Assembly (NCBI GenBank): GCA_019633425.1
Contig: WSUB01000013.1
Coordinates: 399,364-463,363 of the forward strand
Length of the DNA: 64,000 nt
From: Tulasnella sp. 424
Taxonomy: Eukaryota > Basidiomycota > Agaricomycetes > Cantharellales > Tulasnellaceae
Reading direction: 5' to 3'
Below are positions 20,642 through 33,003 of the stretch, one piece after another (the first letter of the stretch is position 1; the number at the start of each line of letters is the position of its first letter). The notes below the pieces were generated by a model. The model saw nothing but the letters and a program-made list of their open reading frames with translations. It did no database searches and was not told where the DNA came from. The position numbers were made by a program, and so were the translations under genes.

Positions 20642-23600
20642 CTACATTGCCCGCGAGACCCTTCTCGAATGCCCTCCAGAGCCTGTGTTCGTAGGCGACG
20701 TCGCGGTCGGAGAAGGACTACCAAGCAGGCCGCCAACAAAATTCGAAACGCCTCGGGGCTGGGGTGTATGGCGAACACCAAATAGACGGACATTCGTTCC
20801 ATTCCAAATAGCGAGAGATGCTGTTCCTTTAACGAATATTTCTCCCCAGATCATTGAGCTCAACCAAATCAACGAGGCATCGGACCACTGTACAATAAGC
20901 AATTTAACATTAAAAACTTCACACTCGAGCGGACCGGGTCAGGAACTTACCTGGAATCGTCTTGGGGTGATGGGCGGCGGCGTGGGTAGAGACCCACGTA
21001 TATCAGCCACCCGCAGGAAGTCAATGATGTGCCCGATGTTGCTTGACGCTTTGGATGAGTTTTGAAGTTCTTGTATTTTCGGCAGCAGCTCTGATATTAA
21101 TAAGAGCACGGTGTCCAGTGGTAGTCTAGCAGAAATGGAGCGTCAAGAATCAATGGCCCGCGCATTTGACAAGAGTAACCTACCCTTGTTGCCATGATGT
21201 TACCCATTCTTGGGTCGGCACAAACCCGTTCCTACCCACACCGGCCGCTGCAACGCTCAACAGTTCTGGTGTCATCTCTCCTTCATCTTCCTGCCCGGTT
21301 GCCGGTTCCTTCATCTTTCCTCGAGCCTTCTCCGACATCCCAGGCATAGACGCCGGCGGGCTCGATACCTGCATATTCGCGAACTGCCTTTCGGCAGAAC
21401 CGACGCTCGGAGTAGGTGGCACGGGGATGGGGCGTTCTGTATCATCGTCGCGGGGTTGGGATAAAGCTGCCTCAGACGAAGCTCTGCTTAGCGACAACTT
21501 GTCCACGCTGCTATCTTCTAAGTTCGTAAAGCGAGATGACGGGGAATCATTCGACGCGGGTGTTGAGGTCGGCGATCCAACATCCAGAGCTTTGCCTTTC
21601 TCTCTCGGTCTCCCCGTTTTGATACGTTCAGCCTCTTCTTTGGCTTCTTTAATTCTTTTAATCTCGCGCAAGCCTTTCGCCAGTGTGAACGTGCCAAGAT
21701 CCTCGAAGCGCTTGTGCGACCGAAGAATGGCGTAGATGAGGTTTGGATTCTCCTGGAATTGATGGTAAATAATCTGGTTGAAAATTTCAAGTCTAAGACG
21801 GGTTTAAATCGACGTCAGATTTACTTGAGCAGCGGTTGCAAGTGGGTCTCCTTACAGCAAGAAGACCAATCTTGGATGACCGTCATCGGCCAACAAGAAA
21901 TTTGGATTGGAGAAGGAAGTGAACAGTTGAATGAGGCGAGTAGCTGAAGGTACTTGGAGATGTTGCATATTCGGTGCTGCGTTTGCCAGGGCGATCAGAA
22001 GCGCAGGATAAGTGAAGTTGAGTTGACCCGACGTTGTGGCGACGGTGTAGTAAACAGCCTAGGAATGAATTATTTAGATCGCATCTTTCGACCCCTCGCT
22101 CCTTCCCTTACCGAGATGAAGAAATCCGCCGTACAGCCTGGGACCGCCCATTTGGCGGGTATCACAATCCTGGAGGGAACCGGCAGAGTCATTTTTGTAC
22201 CGAAGGCCGGTTCGGATGAAAGGGTCTGGATAATGTAGGACAAAGCTCGACACAGTCCGTGATGCTCTATAAGACGGTGAGCGTTATTAGACCGGACTTC
22301 GCGCCGTGGCTTGCAAGTGACATACGAGGCTTGTCCTTATGTTCCAAGCAGAACAGAAGCAGATAGACGAGAATTTCTACTACTTTGTCCGACTCGGTCA
22401 GATGTGTCCTGAATTTCTGTAGAGCTCTCAGGTGAGCCCAAATGGATCGTAGCCAGTGATCCCAGGTTCTTACCTTGTTCAATTCGACCATTTTCCAGAA
22501 AAACAAGACTAAGGAGAAGTGAGTTTGTTGCCTCGGTTTCCGTAACATAAATGTGGTACTCACATGTTTCCAGAACGTAGGGAACACCTTTCCGCGAACC
22601 AGGTAGTACATTATGTGTGGCATTCATGTGCTGTTCGAGGATCCCAAGGATACCGTTCAGAATATAGTCAAGGTCGGCAGGCCGGTGCTACAACAGAAAG
22701 ATACCCTCAATGTTGTTTGTCATATCAACAACCGAGGAGGGCTTACCAGCTTCGCCAGGAAGTACCGGAACGAGTTCGTCACCGCTGTTGGCGCCACAGG
22801 AACCTCTATAAAGCCACCCGCCGCATTTGGAGCTACCGCTGGGGCCACGTTTCCACCAGTGACCGGAACATCACGTCCTTCGGCAGATTGATAGTCCAGA
22901 AGAGCGACTAAAACACCCAGGGATGCGCTAACTAGATGGGGTCGATTGTCTTCCTTCCAGACCAGGTGGTTATAAGGCAACTCTTTGACCATGCCTCCGA
23001 CACCATTAATCACACCTCCTACGGTCGGCATGAGTGCTGTTGGGGCCTTATACGAACCGCTGTTCATGGCCGTGTTGAGAAGCGAGCATAGGATAGGAAG
23101 GACGAGCCTCCGAGGAGTTCGATGATTGTGAACAAGTCGAGAAATGCAAGGATTGGTGAGGAGCAGGACATGAGATGGCGACATGTAGATGGTTTTGGAC
23201 AGAAGAACCTCAAAGAATCGAAGGACCTCGATCTTGTTTGCGTCAAGTTGACTTGAAGATTGTACTTCCACGGTGGATCCAATGCCTTTCTCCCTGAAAG
23301 GTATTTTTGTGGTCAGCAGCAGTCCAAAAAGCTGAAATAAAGCGCTTACCAGATGGTGTAGTTAACCTTATGGTTATCGACTTTGAACTTCGAAGGAATA
23401 GTGAAGCCACAGCAGAACATCAGGTCTATTGCAGTAGACAGTAGCCTATCTGCAAGCGCTGGTTCTAACTCTTCTTCACTGACGGCGACTGAAGGTCGAG
23501 TTGGGGTCGCCGCTTCGGGAGGATCGTCTTCACCATCTTCATCACTATCGTCTTCCTCGATAACAAACTGGGCTTCTTGATCGTCTGACGTAGGCTCGTG

Positions 23601-24290
23601 AGGAGAAGCCTGCTTCTTCTTTCGTTTCCATAAGATCTCCTCTTCCAGGGGACCTTCACTTTCGTAAAGGATTGGGATGACCCGTCCAAGGACTCGAAGA
23701 CAATTCAAGAGCTCTTTAGTGCTGTCTCGTGCTGATGAGCCAGAGACAGAGGCCCAAGTTGCAGCGATGTTCGCCACAGGCGGGAAGGCCGATTGCGGCG
23801 GAGAAGGGAAGGTATGATCGCCCATCGTACGGAAGAGCCGAGCGGATATGACATCTATAAGGGTTTTGAGGTTCTCCGGTGCCTCGTTCAACGCCCTTCT
23901 GACTGATGTAACAGAGACTAATCAGCGCCCAGACTATGCAAACTTGCTGGTTTCGACCTACTGTCATTAGATGAGATGAGGGAGTAAACGTCGGACGCCG
24001 AGTCGAAGAGCTCGACAAACTTCGGGACACAACTCATGCTTAGTTCAAGTGGCTTGGGAGAACATAGTGGACGTGTTCTTACCTGAGACCAATACTTGTC
24101 GTCAGTAGCTGGGATGTTCTACGTGAAGAGCGCGTCAGTGCGCCAGTTGATATTGGAATTGCAGTTAACGACAACGTACCCGAGCTTCTGCGAGTCTCCG
24201 AATCCCCGAGGGCTGAGTACGAAAGGCAAGTTTAGGATCATCTCCAATGATCCCAAATGAAGTCGAAAGTCTTTTGGGTAGCGAGAACAT
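20642..24290 (-). CDS. Hid1 family protein (Golgi / dense-core vesicle factor)
   Basis: A multi-exon gene read from ATG 24290 (MFSLPKRLSTSFGIIG) to a TAG at 20642. The start matches the family pattern: DDPKLAFR, then LAEARNIPATDDKYWSQ, FVELFDSASDVYSLI, and DIRRALNEAPENLKTLI across spliced exons. The middle has an acidic insert (EEDDSDEDGEDD) followed by conserved helical segments, PHLVSASLGVLVALLDYQ and DKVVEILVYLLLFCLEHKDKP. The C-terminal region ends with WSDASLIWLSSMIWGEIFVKG and IWNGTNVRLFGVR. Hid1 proteins act at the medial/trans Golgi; fungal members are S. pombe Ftp105 and budding-yeast Ecm30. A low-complexity Pro/Ser-rich insert before the last exons is typical of fungal members. Not every intron was resolved. 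Confidence 0.85.
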
Positions 24291-24538
24291 TGCGACTGGA
24301 AGCTTCAGAGCTGGAGCGCAGCACCCCGAGACCGCGGGAATGCTCGTCAGCTTCGCCGAAAGATTACATAAGTAGTCATCACATCTAGAATGGGCGCGAT
24401 GAGTTTAATAGGACGCTACTCTCGAGTGGGGTTATAAGCTATGATGATAGAATAAAAGCATCTTCAAGGAGCTGATGCCTACAAAGAAAATGGATTCTCA
24501 GCATAAAAATATGCACGGTAAACATAGGATCATGCAAA

Positions 24539-24618
24539 AACCCCACGCGGGACTCGAACCCGCAACCTCCAGATTTCATAATAGAAGTCTGACGCCCTAG
24601 CCATTGGGCTAGTGGGGC
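24539..24618 (-). tRNA. tRNA-Arg (UCU) with a 7-nt intron
   Basis: Read on the minus strand, the acceptor stem GCCCCAC pairs with GTGGGGT (first pair G-U). The D arm is GCCC/GGGC and the anticodon stem TCAGA pairs with TCTGG. The T arm is GCGGG-TTCGAGT-CCCGC, which contains the B box GGTTCGAGTCC. Between the two halves of the anticodon stem lie 14 bases, which fit a normal 7-base loop with anticodon TCT plus a 7-base intron (TTATGAA) after position 37. A TTTT run directly follows, the RNA polymerase III stop signal. Confidence 0.88.
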
Positions 24619-25481
24619 GAATAGTTAGTTTTTCCGGTGTAAATTACTATTACCGTTGGTATTTTTCAGTGCAAAGGTCTTTAAAACTTCATTACTCGAG
24701 TAAAATCTGTTATAATAACTAAAGCTTAAGTCTGTGACCCGTCGGTGGGTAGTCCGTTATGGGACGGGGCTTCTCTGTGACCTCTCCCGTCGTCCGGAGG
24801 ACTGAAGAGGCTCTAATTGCATCCCTCTTCAACGTATACTCCAGCGTCTTCATACTGCCTTCCTAGCTTTGAACCTGCGCATTATGGCGACTATGCGTGT
24901 TGTGGAACGAACGACTCGGAGACCAGACTGCGGCAGATCACCAGCAGGACGCCCCTTCCACCGAGAGACGCATGAAGATCAGGCAACCTTCCAGATAGTG
25001 CGAACGAGGACTGTTCGCACGACGCGGCGCCTCTAAAGTACCTTGGGATCCTCCGACCCATCGTCATTCCGGTTGAATTACCTGCGAAACTGACTTCCCG
25101 TATAGGCCGAGAGATACAATGATCATAAGTGTTGGGCAGACGTCATAGAATAGTCGTAAAAAATGATGAAATAAGGAAGGAATCAAGTATCTGGCACAAC
25201 CCAGAGAACCTGCTTTTGAACCCGGCAGCAAAGGCTTTCGCCCCGCACACTTGAAACCGTCAACTGCATCCGAAATCGAGACATTTGAATGGGTTTTTTT
25301 GTATTATGGTATACGTGTTAATATGAGGGAGAACGTGCGGGGGTGGACGTACAGCACAATATTAACTTGGAAATGGGGACGGGATGGCAAGTGTAAAAAA
25401 GCGAGGGAAAAGAAAAGAACACGTTACCATACCAATGATATGTAAGACAAGCACGATGTATATGTATATACGGACGGACGA
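24619..25481. other. Intergenic region
   Basis: About 860 bp between the tRNA and the 3' end of the CK2 beta gene. A few short inverted repeats are present (for example GTGCGAACGAGG near GTTCGCACGACG at about 24997-25024). No gene is seen. Confidence 0.5.
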
Positions 25482-27452
25482 TCAGAAACTAATCTGGCGC
25501 AATAGATGAGGAACCTCGAGACCCGAGTCTAATTCCGGCACCACTGTTCGAAGCACACTCTTCCCTTTGAAAGGCGCAACGACTGGCTGGGGGAGCTCCT
25601 CGCGGGGAGTCTCCAGGGCACTGCTCGAGCAGCTCGCGGACGAAACCAACCCGGAGTCGGTGTCGGTCTCTGCAACGCGGGCAGGTGGTGAAGAAGGCGC
25701 TGGCTTACGGTATCGGAAGTACTTCTGATAACGAGGCGGGATACGCGGGACTGCCACGATCGACGCGTCAGAATCAGAATCGGAGTCTGAACCTGAGGCG
25801 TCCATGGTTGCTGCAGTGGATCCGATGCGAGGTGCACCAGGTCGCTGGCGGCCGCCGGGACGACCAGAGGTATGAGGTGGAGGTTGCTGCGAAGGTTGAG
25901 CTGGCTCGTCTTCCTCTTCCTCCTCGTCATCATCTTCTTCCTCGTCGTCTGCTGGGAAACGCCCAGAGAGGTCAGACTTTGCAAGTTGCAGCAACGTGAT
26001 GAATAACTTACCACCCTCAAATAGGGATGACGTGTGTCTTCCTCGATCATCATGTTCCGACTCCTCATCAAACTCCTCATTATCCAACCACCGTCCCTTG
26101 TGGTCAACCCGATCAAGCTCTTCCGCGGTTTCAGGTCGCATACGCAACCACTGCATACGAGGACCGCTCCTAGCTCTTTCACTGACTCTAAACCCGTAGA
26201 TTTTGGGGATGTAAATCCTTCCTGCAGGCGCCTTTTGACCTCCGTTCGGATTCGGGTTCACAAACGTCGGAGCATTATAGGTCCCGCTGGGTGATCGTGC
26301 CGAGGTATTGACAGGTTGAGGGGGAGGGCAATACGGTGCAGGAGCAAGTTCGCGGAAAGTCTGGAAGAGCAAGTGAGGGAAAGTGGTTCCAAAGAAAGCC
26401 CCTATTGACAGATGGCAAGGGTTGAGATGTCAAGGGTTAGGTTAGCAAGGGTCTGCGTCAGGCACGAGGTCGACCCCGCATTGGCAACGGTGTAGCGCGT
26501 GCTTGACTCACCATCAACGCCTTGGAATCGACTGCTAGGTGGTGTATAGATGTCGTTGCAGTTGGGGCAGTAAAGCTTGACGGTGTCAAGACCAGGGAGA
26601 TCGGTTCGGCCGCAAGGCGCGACGTGAGTGGAGTGGCAGTACACTCGTGGACACGTTCCGAAGTGACCAGCTTCGTATTTCTCGACCTATCGAAGGCGGA
26701 AACGGAAAGTCGTCAATAAACGTAACAAGAACTCAAGAAGACTAGCAACGTACCATTGCTTGAAGGCCGGGTCGCGTAAGGATATACCGTTGATGCACCA
26801 ACCCATACAACAGCTCCGCCGACGATTCCACGATAGTCACGTCTGGTATCTTCAATGAATCCTCTTAGAAACGAAACCGTCCACAAAAGGATGCGACACT
26901 AGAATTAGCAATTCGCTCATCCTCCCGAGAACAGGACGTTACCTGGTTCAACATCCAGAACCATTTCCATCGCCTCTTTCCAAAAGGGTACCAGCGAAGC
27001 CAATCCAGTCAAGTTGAAGTCGTCCTCGATGAAATCCTCGCTAACTTCGCAAAAGTATTCGTGTCCAGGTAACGAGCAGAACCACGCTATCCATGTGAGT
27101 GTCGAGGTTGGGGTGGACGACGCTGTGTGTGTGAGAGAAGGGATAAAGGGGCGGTCGGGTCAGCAACCCAAGTTAGGACTCCCCCTTCCACGAAGTCATC
27201 CTCCTCCACACCAACGACGAAGCAAGCTTCGCCCAAATGCTCGCGCTGTCCTTTAGACGCAAAGCACGCCCGAGGGAGCGCAGAATTCGAGTGGTGGGCA
27301 AGGGCGAACGTACCATACCCTTCCTCCCCAACTTCCTGTTGATCCTCCATGATAGGCTGCTGTCCAGCACCAGCACCTCCTCCTCCGTTATAAGCCGCCG
27401 CCTCGTGCTGAGCGTTAATGTAATTTTGGTCGTAGTTTGGTGGTCTAGGCAT
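25482..27452 (-). CDS. CKB1: Casein kinase 2 regulatory (beta) subunit with long acidic tail
   Basis: The start at 27452 gives [15 protein letters not shown], followed by an intron of about 195 nt. The core then reads [46 protein letters not shown], a [17 protein letters not shown] segment and the zinc motif CPRVYC...YCPNC that forms the dimer interface. [14 protein letters not shown] and [17 protein letters not shown] follow. The beta subunit stabilises the CK2 tetramer and selects substrates. The tail is much longer than in animals: an acidic [13 protein letters not shown] block, an [10 protein letters not shown] run and Ser/Pro-rich sequence to ISF. An intron inside the tail (GTAAGT to CCCAG, near 25956-26020) removes a hydrophobic stretch that would otherwise be read through. 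Confidence 0.92.
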
Positions 27453-27752
27453 ATAGATAAGACTCGAGATTTGTTGCCGGCCAACAAGAAGAGAGAGAGA
27501 AAAAGCAAAAACGAGGAGGCCCGAGAAACCCCTTCGACCAGAGGTGAGGTCGGGATTTGGTCGATGTTGGAATCCCACCAAGGCACGCGCGGCGCGGCGA
27601 GGCTGGTCGCTTGTCTGTGTTTGCTTGGGGTCCTTGTTTCCCGCGCCTCAGAACCACACGCTCGCTTCTCCGTTGCTACGACTCGCGTGTCTTCCCGTTT
27701 CGCCCATTTCTATTTCTCTCATCTTGACTAAAGGATACTATATATTAGGATA

Positions 27753-29768
27753 ATGTCCGAATCCTCGAACTCGCTTTCAACAGAGAAACTGGCTCTTCCA
27801 GCCTTTTTGAAAATGCTTACCTCTTCAGGCCTTTCCATGGCGGACGCAATGGGAGTGACTAAGAAAATGTACGACTAGAGATCCCCTTCCACATCGTTAT
27901 CTACTCCGTGTATCTAACGCTCAACTGCTCATCCTAATATCTATGTCGGATTACTGAAATAACCACCACCACTCGCACCGGTACCGACGAACCCGCACAG
28001 CTTCCCGACTCACAACTCCCCAGCGCAACTCGCCGACCTCACACCAGTGAAACTAATCGAACTTCATGTCGACAGCAAAGACCATCGAGGCATTATACTA
28101 AAAGCCATAAAAACGGCTGGATACGTCGCACCGCCTGGTAGCAAGAAAGGGTCCAAGAGGAAAGCTGGAGATGTAGAGGACGACGGCAACGACCGAGCAG
28201 CATCTTCTTCCTCTTCAGCTAGGACAAAAGTGAGTCGAGCAGAGAAGTTCCTGGGTCTAATCGCGAAGAACGCAATCGGAGGACTTAATTCCTGTCTGAC
28301 CAGACGAGTAACAAAACCTCAACTCCATCCAAACGACCACGCCGAAAGGAGCCATCTCCAGCACTCCCAGATCCAGATTCAACTCCACCAGATGAACGAG
28401 AGAGTGTGGTTCCAGGCGGCTTCAACTTTGACGAGATTCTCGACGAGGGGGTGCGTTCTCTCCCTCTCTCTTCGCCCTCGATTGCGATCGACAAGTCTTT
28501 GACGATTTTCGCTTCTTTCGCCTGGATACCGGAACTTCAACCCGATCCAAAAAAAAAAAAAAGACACTCAAACTCAAATCCACACACGCGAATCGTGCAC
28601 CTGTAATGACAGCTTGGGCGACTGTGGTAGCAGAACGAATGGGGTTCAAGCGGGAGGAAGCGTTGAGCATCGGTGAGCTTTTTTTTTTCTGGGGAGGCCT
28701 TCTCTCTCCCTCTCTGTGTGTTTGGTTTTCCCTCTCCCTTCACATTCAACCACCATCATTGCCTCCGATCTCGAGCTGGAATTGGATTTCGAAGTGTATC
28801 ACTACATCCGCTTTCGGATGTGGCGTTCCAGCCAGCCGTCCCTTCCTTCTCTCAGGGGTCAAGGCAAAGTGACGTTTGCTTATGTTTTTTACGGCGACTG
28901 ACGAGAGATCGAAGAGAGACCAGAAACTGGAAAAGGCTAACTTCCTTTTACCTTTGCTTTTTGCTATTCTTGGCTTTCTCTCCTCCAACTTTTCTCCTTT
29001 CTGTTTCTTGTCGTTCGTAAACCTGTCGTCAACTTACATGATCCACGCACGGCAAAGCTTCCGTTTACACCGAAATGAACGCGGCATCCAAGGGCGTATC
29101 GATAGGGATCTATGCGCCTTCCAAGAACAACGAATATGAGGCTGGTTCGACGCAGCCGTTTGTTGATCTTTTGGGCCGAAAGTAAGGGTGCTTTCTATTG
29201 CGTTTTTCTCTAGCGTGGTCGCTGATGATAGGTTTTTCCCTTGCAGGATGTGAGGACGCCAAATATACACTTGGGCTGAAAAGGGTGTTAATTGGTTGCC
29301 CTCTCTACCCTACATAGCCCAGTATTGGAGAAAGAGAACGGCCAATGGCGTGGACTTATCAAGGGGACTCCGGTAGACCCTGCATCGGTTCGTCTATTCG
29401 CAGCTTGCCGTCCGCATCCAAGATCACCGACTGATATCAAGTCTAAATTACTCCCTACGTGCCGACACCTCTATCCCGAACCTTTTCAGCCCTTTGGGTA
29501 CATCCAACGGAGCTTCCGACAGACGACTCCAGCCGTTTTAGGAGCGATGCGATTGCTGGCGCACTCGTACAGCGCCAAAGAGCTGAACGAGTTAGGGTAC
29601 TCGCTGTATTGCGATTTTCGGCCAGAGAGTCTGGGTTGGGGGAAGAAAGCAGAGATGACGATGGAGAAGATTTTGGCGCTGCGGAAGGGGAATAACGCGG
29701 ATAGTACTAGTGCTAGTGCTAGTACGGCGGTCGTGACGGCGACGACGAGCACGAAGGCTGAGGAGTGA
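27753..29768 (+). CDS. Conserved fungal protein of unknown function
   Basis: Exon 1 is 27753-27868 and exon 2 starts at 28001. Further junctions are GAG-GGG before GTGCGT near 28450, an acceptor after the poly-A tract near 28561, and GCATCG before GTGAGC near 28673. The last introns end at about 29319 and 29488. The N-terminus (ALPAFLKMLTSSGLSMADAM, then FPTHNSPAQLADLTPVKLIEL and DHRGIILKAI) looks like a small helical SAM/HhH-type domain. A basic Ser-rich linker with KRPRRKEP, likely a nuclear signal, follows. The conserved C-terminal domain contains GQWRGLIKGTPVDPAS, YIQRSFRQTTPAVLGAMRLL, LGYSLYCDFRPES and GWGKKAEM. I recall related proteins in other mushrooms, all unnamed. It is divergent from CK2 beta with 300 bp between starts. 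Confidence 0.72.
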
Positions 29769-31391
29769 GGAGGGTATCTAGGGTTGCATTGTTTGATACA
29801 CGAAGTTTCGGACTTGAAGCAGTTAGGTTCGGGCTAGACCGAGCGAGCGGCCGACGACTTGAGATCTCTAGACCGCAAACCATGCTAAAAATGCTGTAAT
29901 ACATGCAGATACATGCCTTTCCATGTGGATTTGAGAAGCTACCTAGGCCGCAGATTTTGACTTTCATTTTGCTTCTCTCGCTTCAACTTGTCGGAGGTAG
30001 CACCTCAAGAACAGCCACAGGAGTAAGTGAGTGCGGGGTAAAAGTGGAGGACTTTCAACTCTGTTTGAGCTTGGTACTCCTGGCCAAAGACGGAGACCGG
30101 GTAATAGCATTGGAAGGAGGCAGGCGTTGAAAGGTTCAGGGGGAGAGATGGAAGACTGGGGGGTTTACCTATACCTACTAAATCGGGCCTAAGTGCATGT
30201 GCTGCGCTGAGTCTCCGAACTGCAAGTCTGATCTTGACTGCAAAAGCCCCCCTCGCCTCATTGGCCTTGACCAAATATCGGATTTTTCTTATCATCGGCA
30301 AAAGGTGTAGTTCGGAACGAAAAAGGAGGCATCCATATACGCACATGGAAATCGTGGCCAGGGGGGCTGTGGGTGTCTCACCCAGTCGTACGGTTGTCGG
30401 TGGGTCGGAGTCATGGCATGGGTGGGAGCTGTCGGGCCAAATGAACCGAACTGGATTGGTTCCATGATCGAGCTTCGCCTGATGGGCATGCGCGTGCCAG
30501 CTCTAACTAGGGAAAGTTCAAAGTTCAAGGGTGTACTCTGGATTGAGAAAAGATCGGAGGGTGTTGAGGCGTATGGGAAGGTTCGCGGAAGTCGCCGACC
30601 GACTGGACTCAACGGGAGGGCTTGCGCGGCACGAAGATTATGCTCACAAGACCCAGGTCGTATCTTCCGAACTCGCCGGTCCGTTCGGAGAGCCAAGAAC
30701 GGACTGACTGCCCGGAGCATCAAACCAACACCCCCCTTGCTCGTTTTAGAAATTGAACCCGGTTGAATAAACTCCGATCAGTACATAATAGTAATGAGGA
30801 TAGATCCATTGGACAGGTTCACGTTCACGTTCAGGCCGTGGTTGGGTTCGGATGCGTCTCCCCGGTAAAGCCGCACCAACAAGCCGTACGGCCGAAGCGT
30901 GCCATGCGTCCCAACCCAGTCCGCTGGATCGTCGTCAGAGGTAGGGGGAGAGAGGAGCGTTGGGGGCAAGACGAAACAGAGCTCCCCCCCCTTCGCTTGG
31001 ACGGGTGGAGTTGCCGTCCCCATGGCTGTCCCGTTCAATTCACGGGACACCCTTTGGGCGGTGACTCGGCCAAAGCGTTCAACAGCCCACCCACCCTAAT
31101 ACCTTGATATATATACCAGTTTTTTAATCTCGGATCTACAGAATGAATAGTGGTAAAAAAGAATGCGGTGTTGGCCCATAGCCATGGCAAAGGTCCTGTT
31201 TTGGGGGGGGGGGCAATGGGGTTGTTGGGGTACTCAGGGTCCAGGCGGTCCCTGAAAGGACGCTCGAATCGGCTATAAGAGACCACTGCGTTCCAACTTG
31301 GACTCTCTCCATTCCTCATCCCTTTCCCCCTCCTTCTCTCTCTCTCATACCCTTCAACACCTCTCTCATAGACTCATAGACATCTTAGACA
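29769..31391. other. Intergenic region upstream of glutamine synthetase
   Basis: About 1.6 kb without a convincing gene. It contains a G-run near 31202-31212, a TATA-like element at 31274-31279 and a long pyrimidine tract (31318-31375) that leads into the glutamine synthetase start codon. The length is large for a fungal promoter, in keeping with a gene under nitrogen control, but I see no specific factor site that I would defend. Confidence 0.5.
31274..31279 (+). promoter_or_regulatory. TATA box of the glutamine synthetase gene
   Basis: TATAAG lies about 115 bp before the start codon, followed by a C/T-rich tract of the kind that marks transcription starts in strongly expressed fungal genes. 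Confidence 0.5.
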
Positions 31392-33003
31392 ATGGCCTAC
31401 TCGTTCAAGCCATCTCTCCTCGCCCCCTACCTCAAGCTCGACCAGGGCGACAAGATCCAGGCTGAATGTACGTTCGCACCTCACTAATCCCCCCGCATTC
31501 GCACTATGTGTCCCTTTTCGAGTACACCGTTCTCACTCTTCGACGCGCCTTTTCTTTTACAGACGTCTGGATCGACGGTGACGGTGGACTCCGCTGCAAG
31601 ACCATGGTACGTTATTTTCGTGCAACTCGTTACGTTCCGTCTCGTGCACGGCATCGCCTAGAGATGCACTCCCCAAAAGCGGAGTCCCGCACATACCATT
31701 CTCCCTACCCTACGACCATTCCCCTCAACCCATACCCTGTTCGCTTCTCGTCGTCTTATCTCGAATTTACGAGTCGAAAGTCCCGTAATCCCTACTTTGG
31801 GATTCGCTACTCGAGATAACGGCGCGATTTTTCCGGCTGCTTTGTCCCCTCGCTTGCCCCTATCGATATCACCTCCCCTTGCCCCCTTCCATGCGAGAAA
31901 ATAGCCTCTCCGTACCCAAATTGGGCTTCCACACTTATTCTTATCAATGCACTGGGTTGATCTGATTGCTTATCTCTCTCTTTCACCTTTCAGACCCTCA
32001 GCAAGCCCGTTACCGACGTTAGCGAGCTCCGCATCTGGGACTTCGACGGTTCCTCGACCAACCAAGCTCCCGGCGACAACTCGGACGTCTACCTCCGACC
32101 CGCCGCCATCTTCAAGGACCCCTTCCGCGGTGCTCCCAACATCTTGGTCCTCGCCGAGACTTACAACAACGACGGCACACCCAACAGGACCAACTACCGC
32201 CACCATGCCAAGAAGATCATGGACCAGGCTAAGGACTTTGAGCCCTGGTTTGGTCTTGAGCAGGAATACACCCTCTTCGACGCTGATGGTGCTCCTTACG
32301 GATGGCCCAAGGGCGGTTTCCCCGGTCCCCAGGGCCCTTACTACTGCGGTGTCGGTGAGTTGCTCGACGATGGCATTGCCCTCTTTCGTCCACTGTCGAC
32401 TTACAACGCTCTTTTCCCATAGGTACCGGCAAGGTCTTTGCTCGTGACTTGATCGAGGCCCACTACCGCGCCTGCATCTACGCTGGTGTCAACATCTCCG
32501 GTATCAACGCCGAGGTCATGCCCTCTCAGTGGGAATTCCAAGTCGGTCCTGTCGAGGGTATCGCCATGGGCGACCACCTCTGGATGGCCCGCTTCCTCCT
32601 CGTCAGAGTAGCTGAAGAGTGGGGCGTCAAGGTCTCCTTCCACCCCAAGCCTCTCCAGGGCGACTGGAACGGCGCTGGCTGCCACTCGAACTACTCCACC
32701 AAGGCCATGCGCGAGGAAGGCGGAATGAAGGCCATCGAGGCTGCCATCGAGAAGCTCTCCAAGAGGCACAACGAGCACATCGCTGTGTACGGTGAGGACA
32801 ACGACCTCCGTCTCACTGGCCGACATGAGACCGCCAGCATTACCTCCTTCTCGTCTGGTGTTGCCCATCGTGGTGCTTCCATCCGTATTCCCCGACACGT
32901 CGCTGAGAAGGGATACGGCTACCTCGAGGACAGGCGTCCCGCTTCCAACGTCGATCCTTACCGTGTCACCGCCGCTATCGTCGAGACCACTTGCATCCTG
33001 TAA
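31392..33003 (+). CDS. GLN1: Glutamine synthetase
   Basis: Four exons (31392-31467, 31563-31606, 31994-32354, 32423-33003) give 353 residues, the normal length of a eukaryotic type II enzyme. It joins ammonia to glutamate using ATP in the cytosol. The beta-grasp start ([14 protein letters not shown]) is followed by [17 protein letters not shown], the signature of the N-terminal domain. The active-site parts are [27 protein letters not shown] (the ATP-binding signature region), [37 protein letters not shown] and RIPRHV, with the C-terminal [11 protein letters not shown]. Intron 2 is 387 nt, far longer than the others. Codon use is biased to C-ending codons, as in a highly expressed gene. Confidence 0.97.

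Noticed and set aside
29181..29318. Short coding frame after GRK in the 27753 gene
   Set aside because: No acceptor gives a frame without a stop there. Skipping to the acceptor at about 29319 restores a good frame, so this stretch is intron.
30292..30723. 143-aa minus-strand ORF upstream of glutamine synthetase
   Set aside because: Composition is unlike a folded protein and a plus-strand ORF overlaps it. Nothing is recognised.
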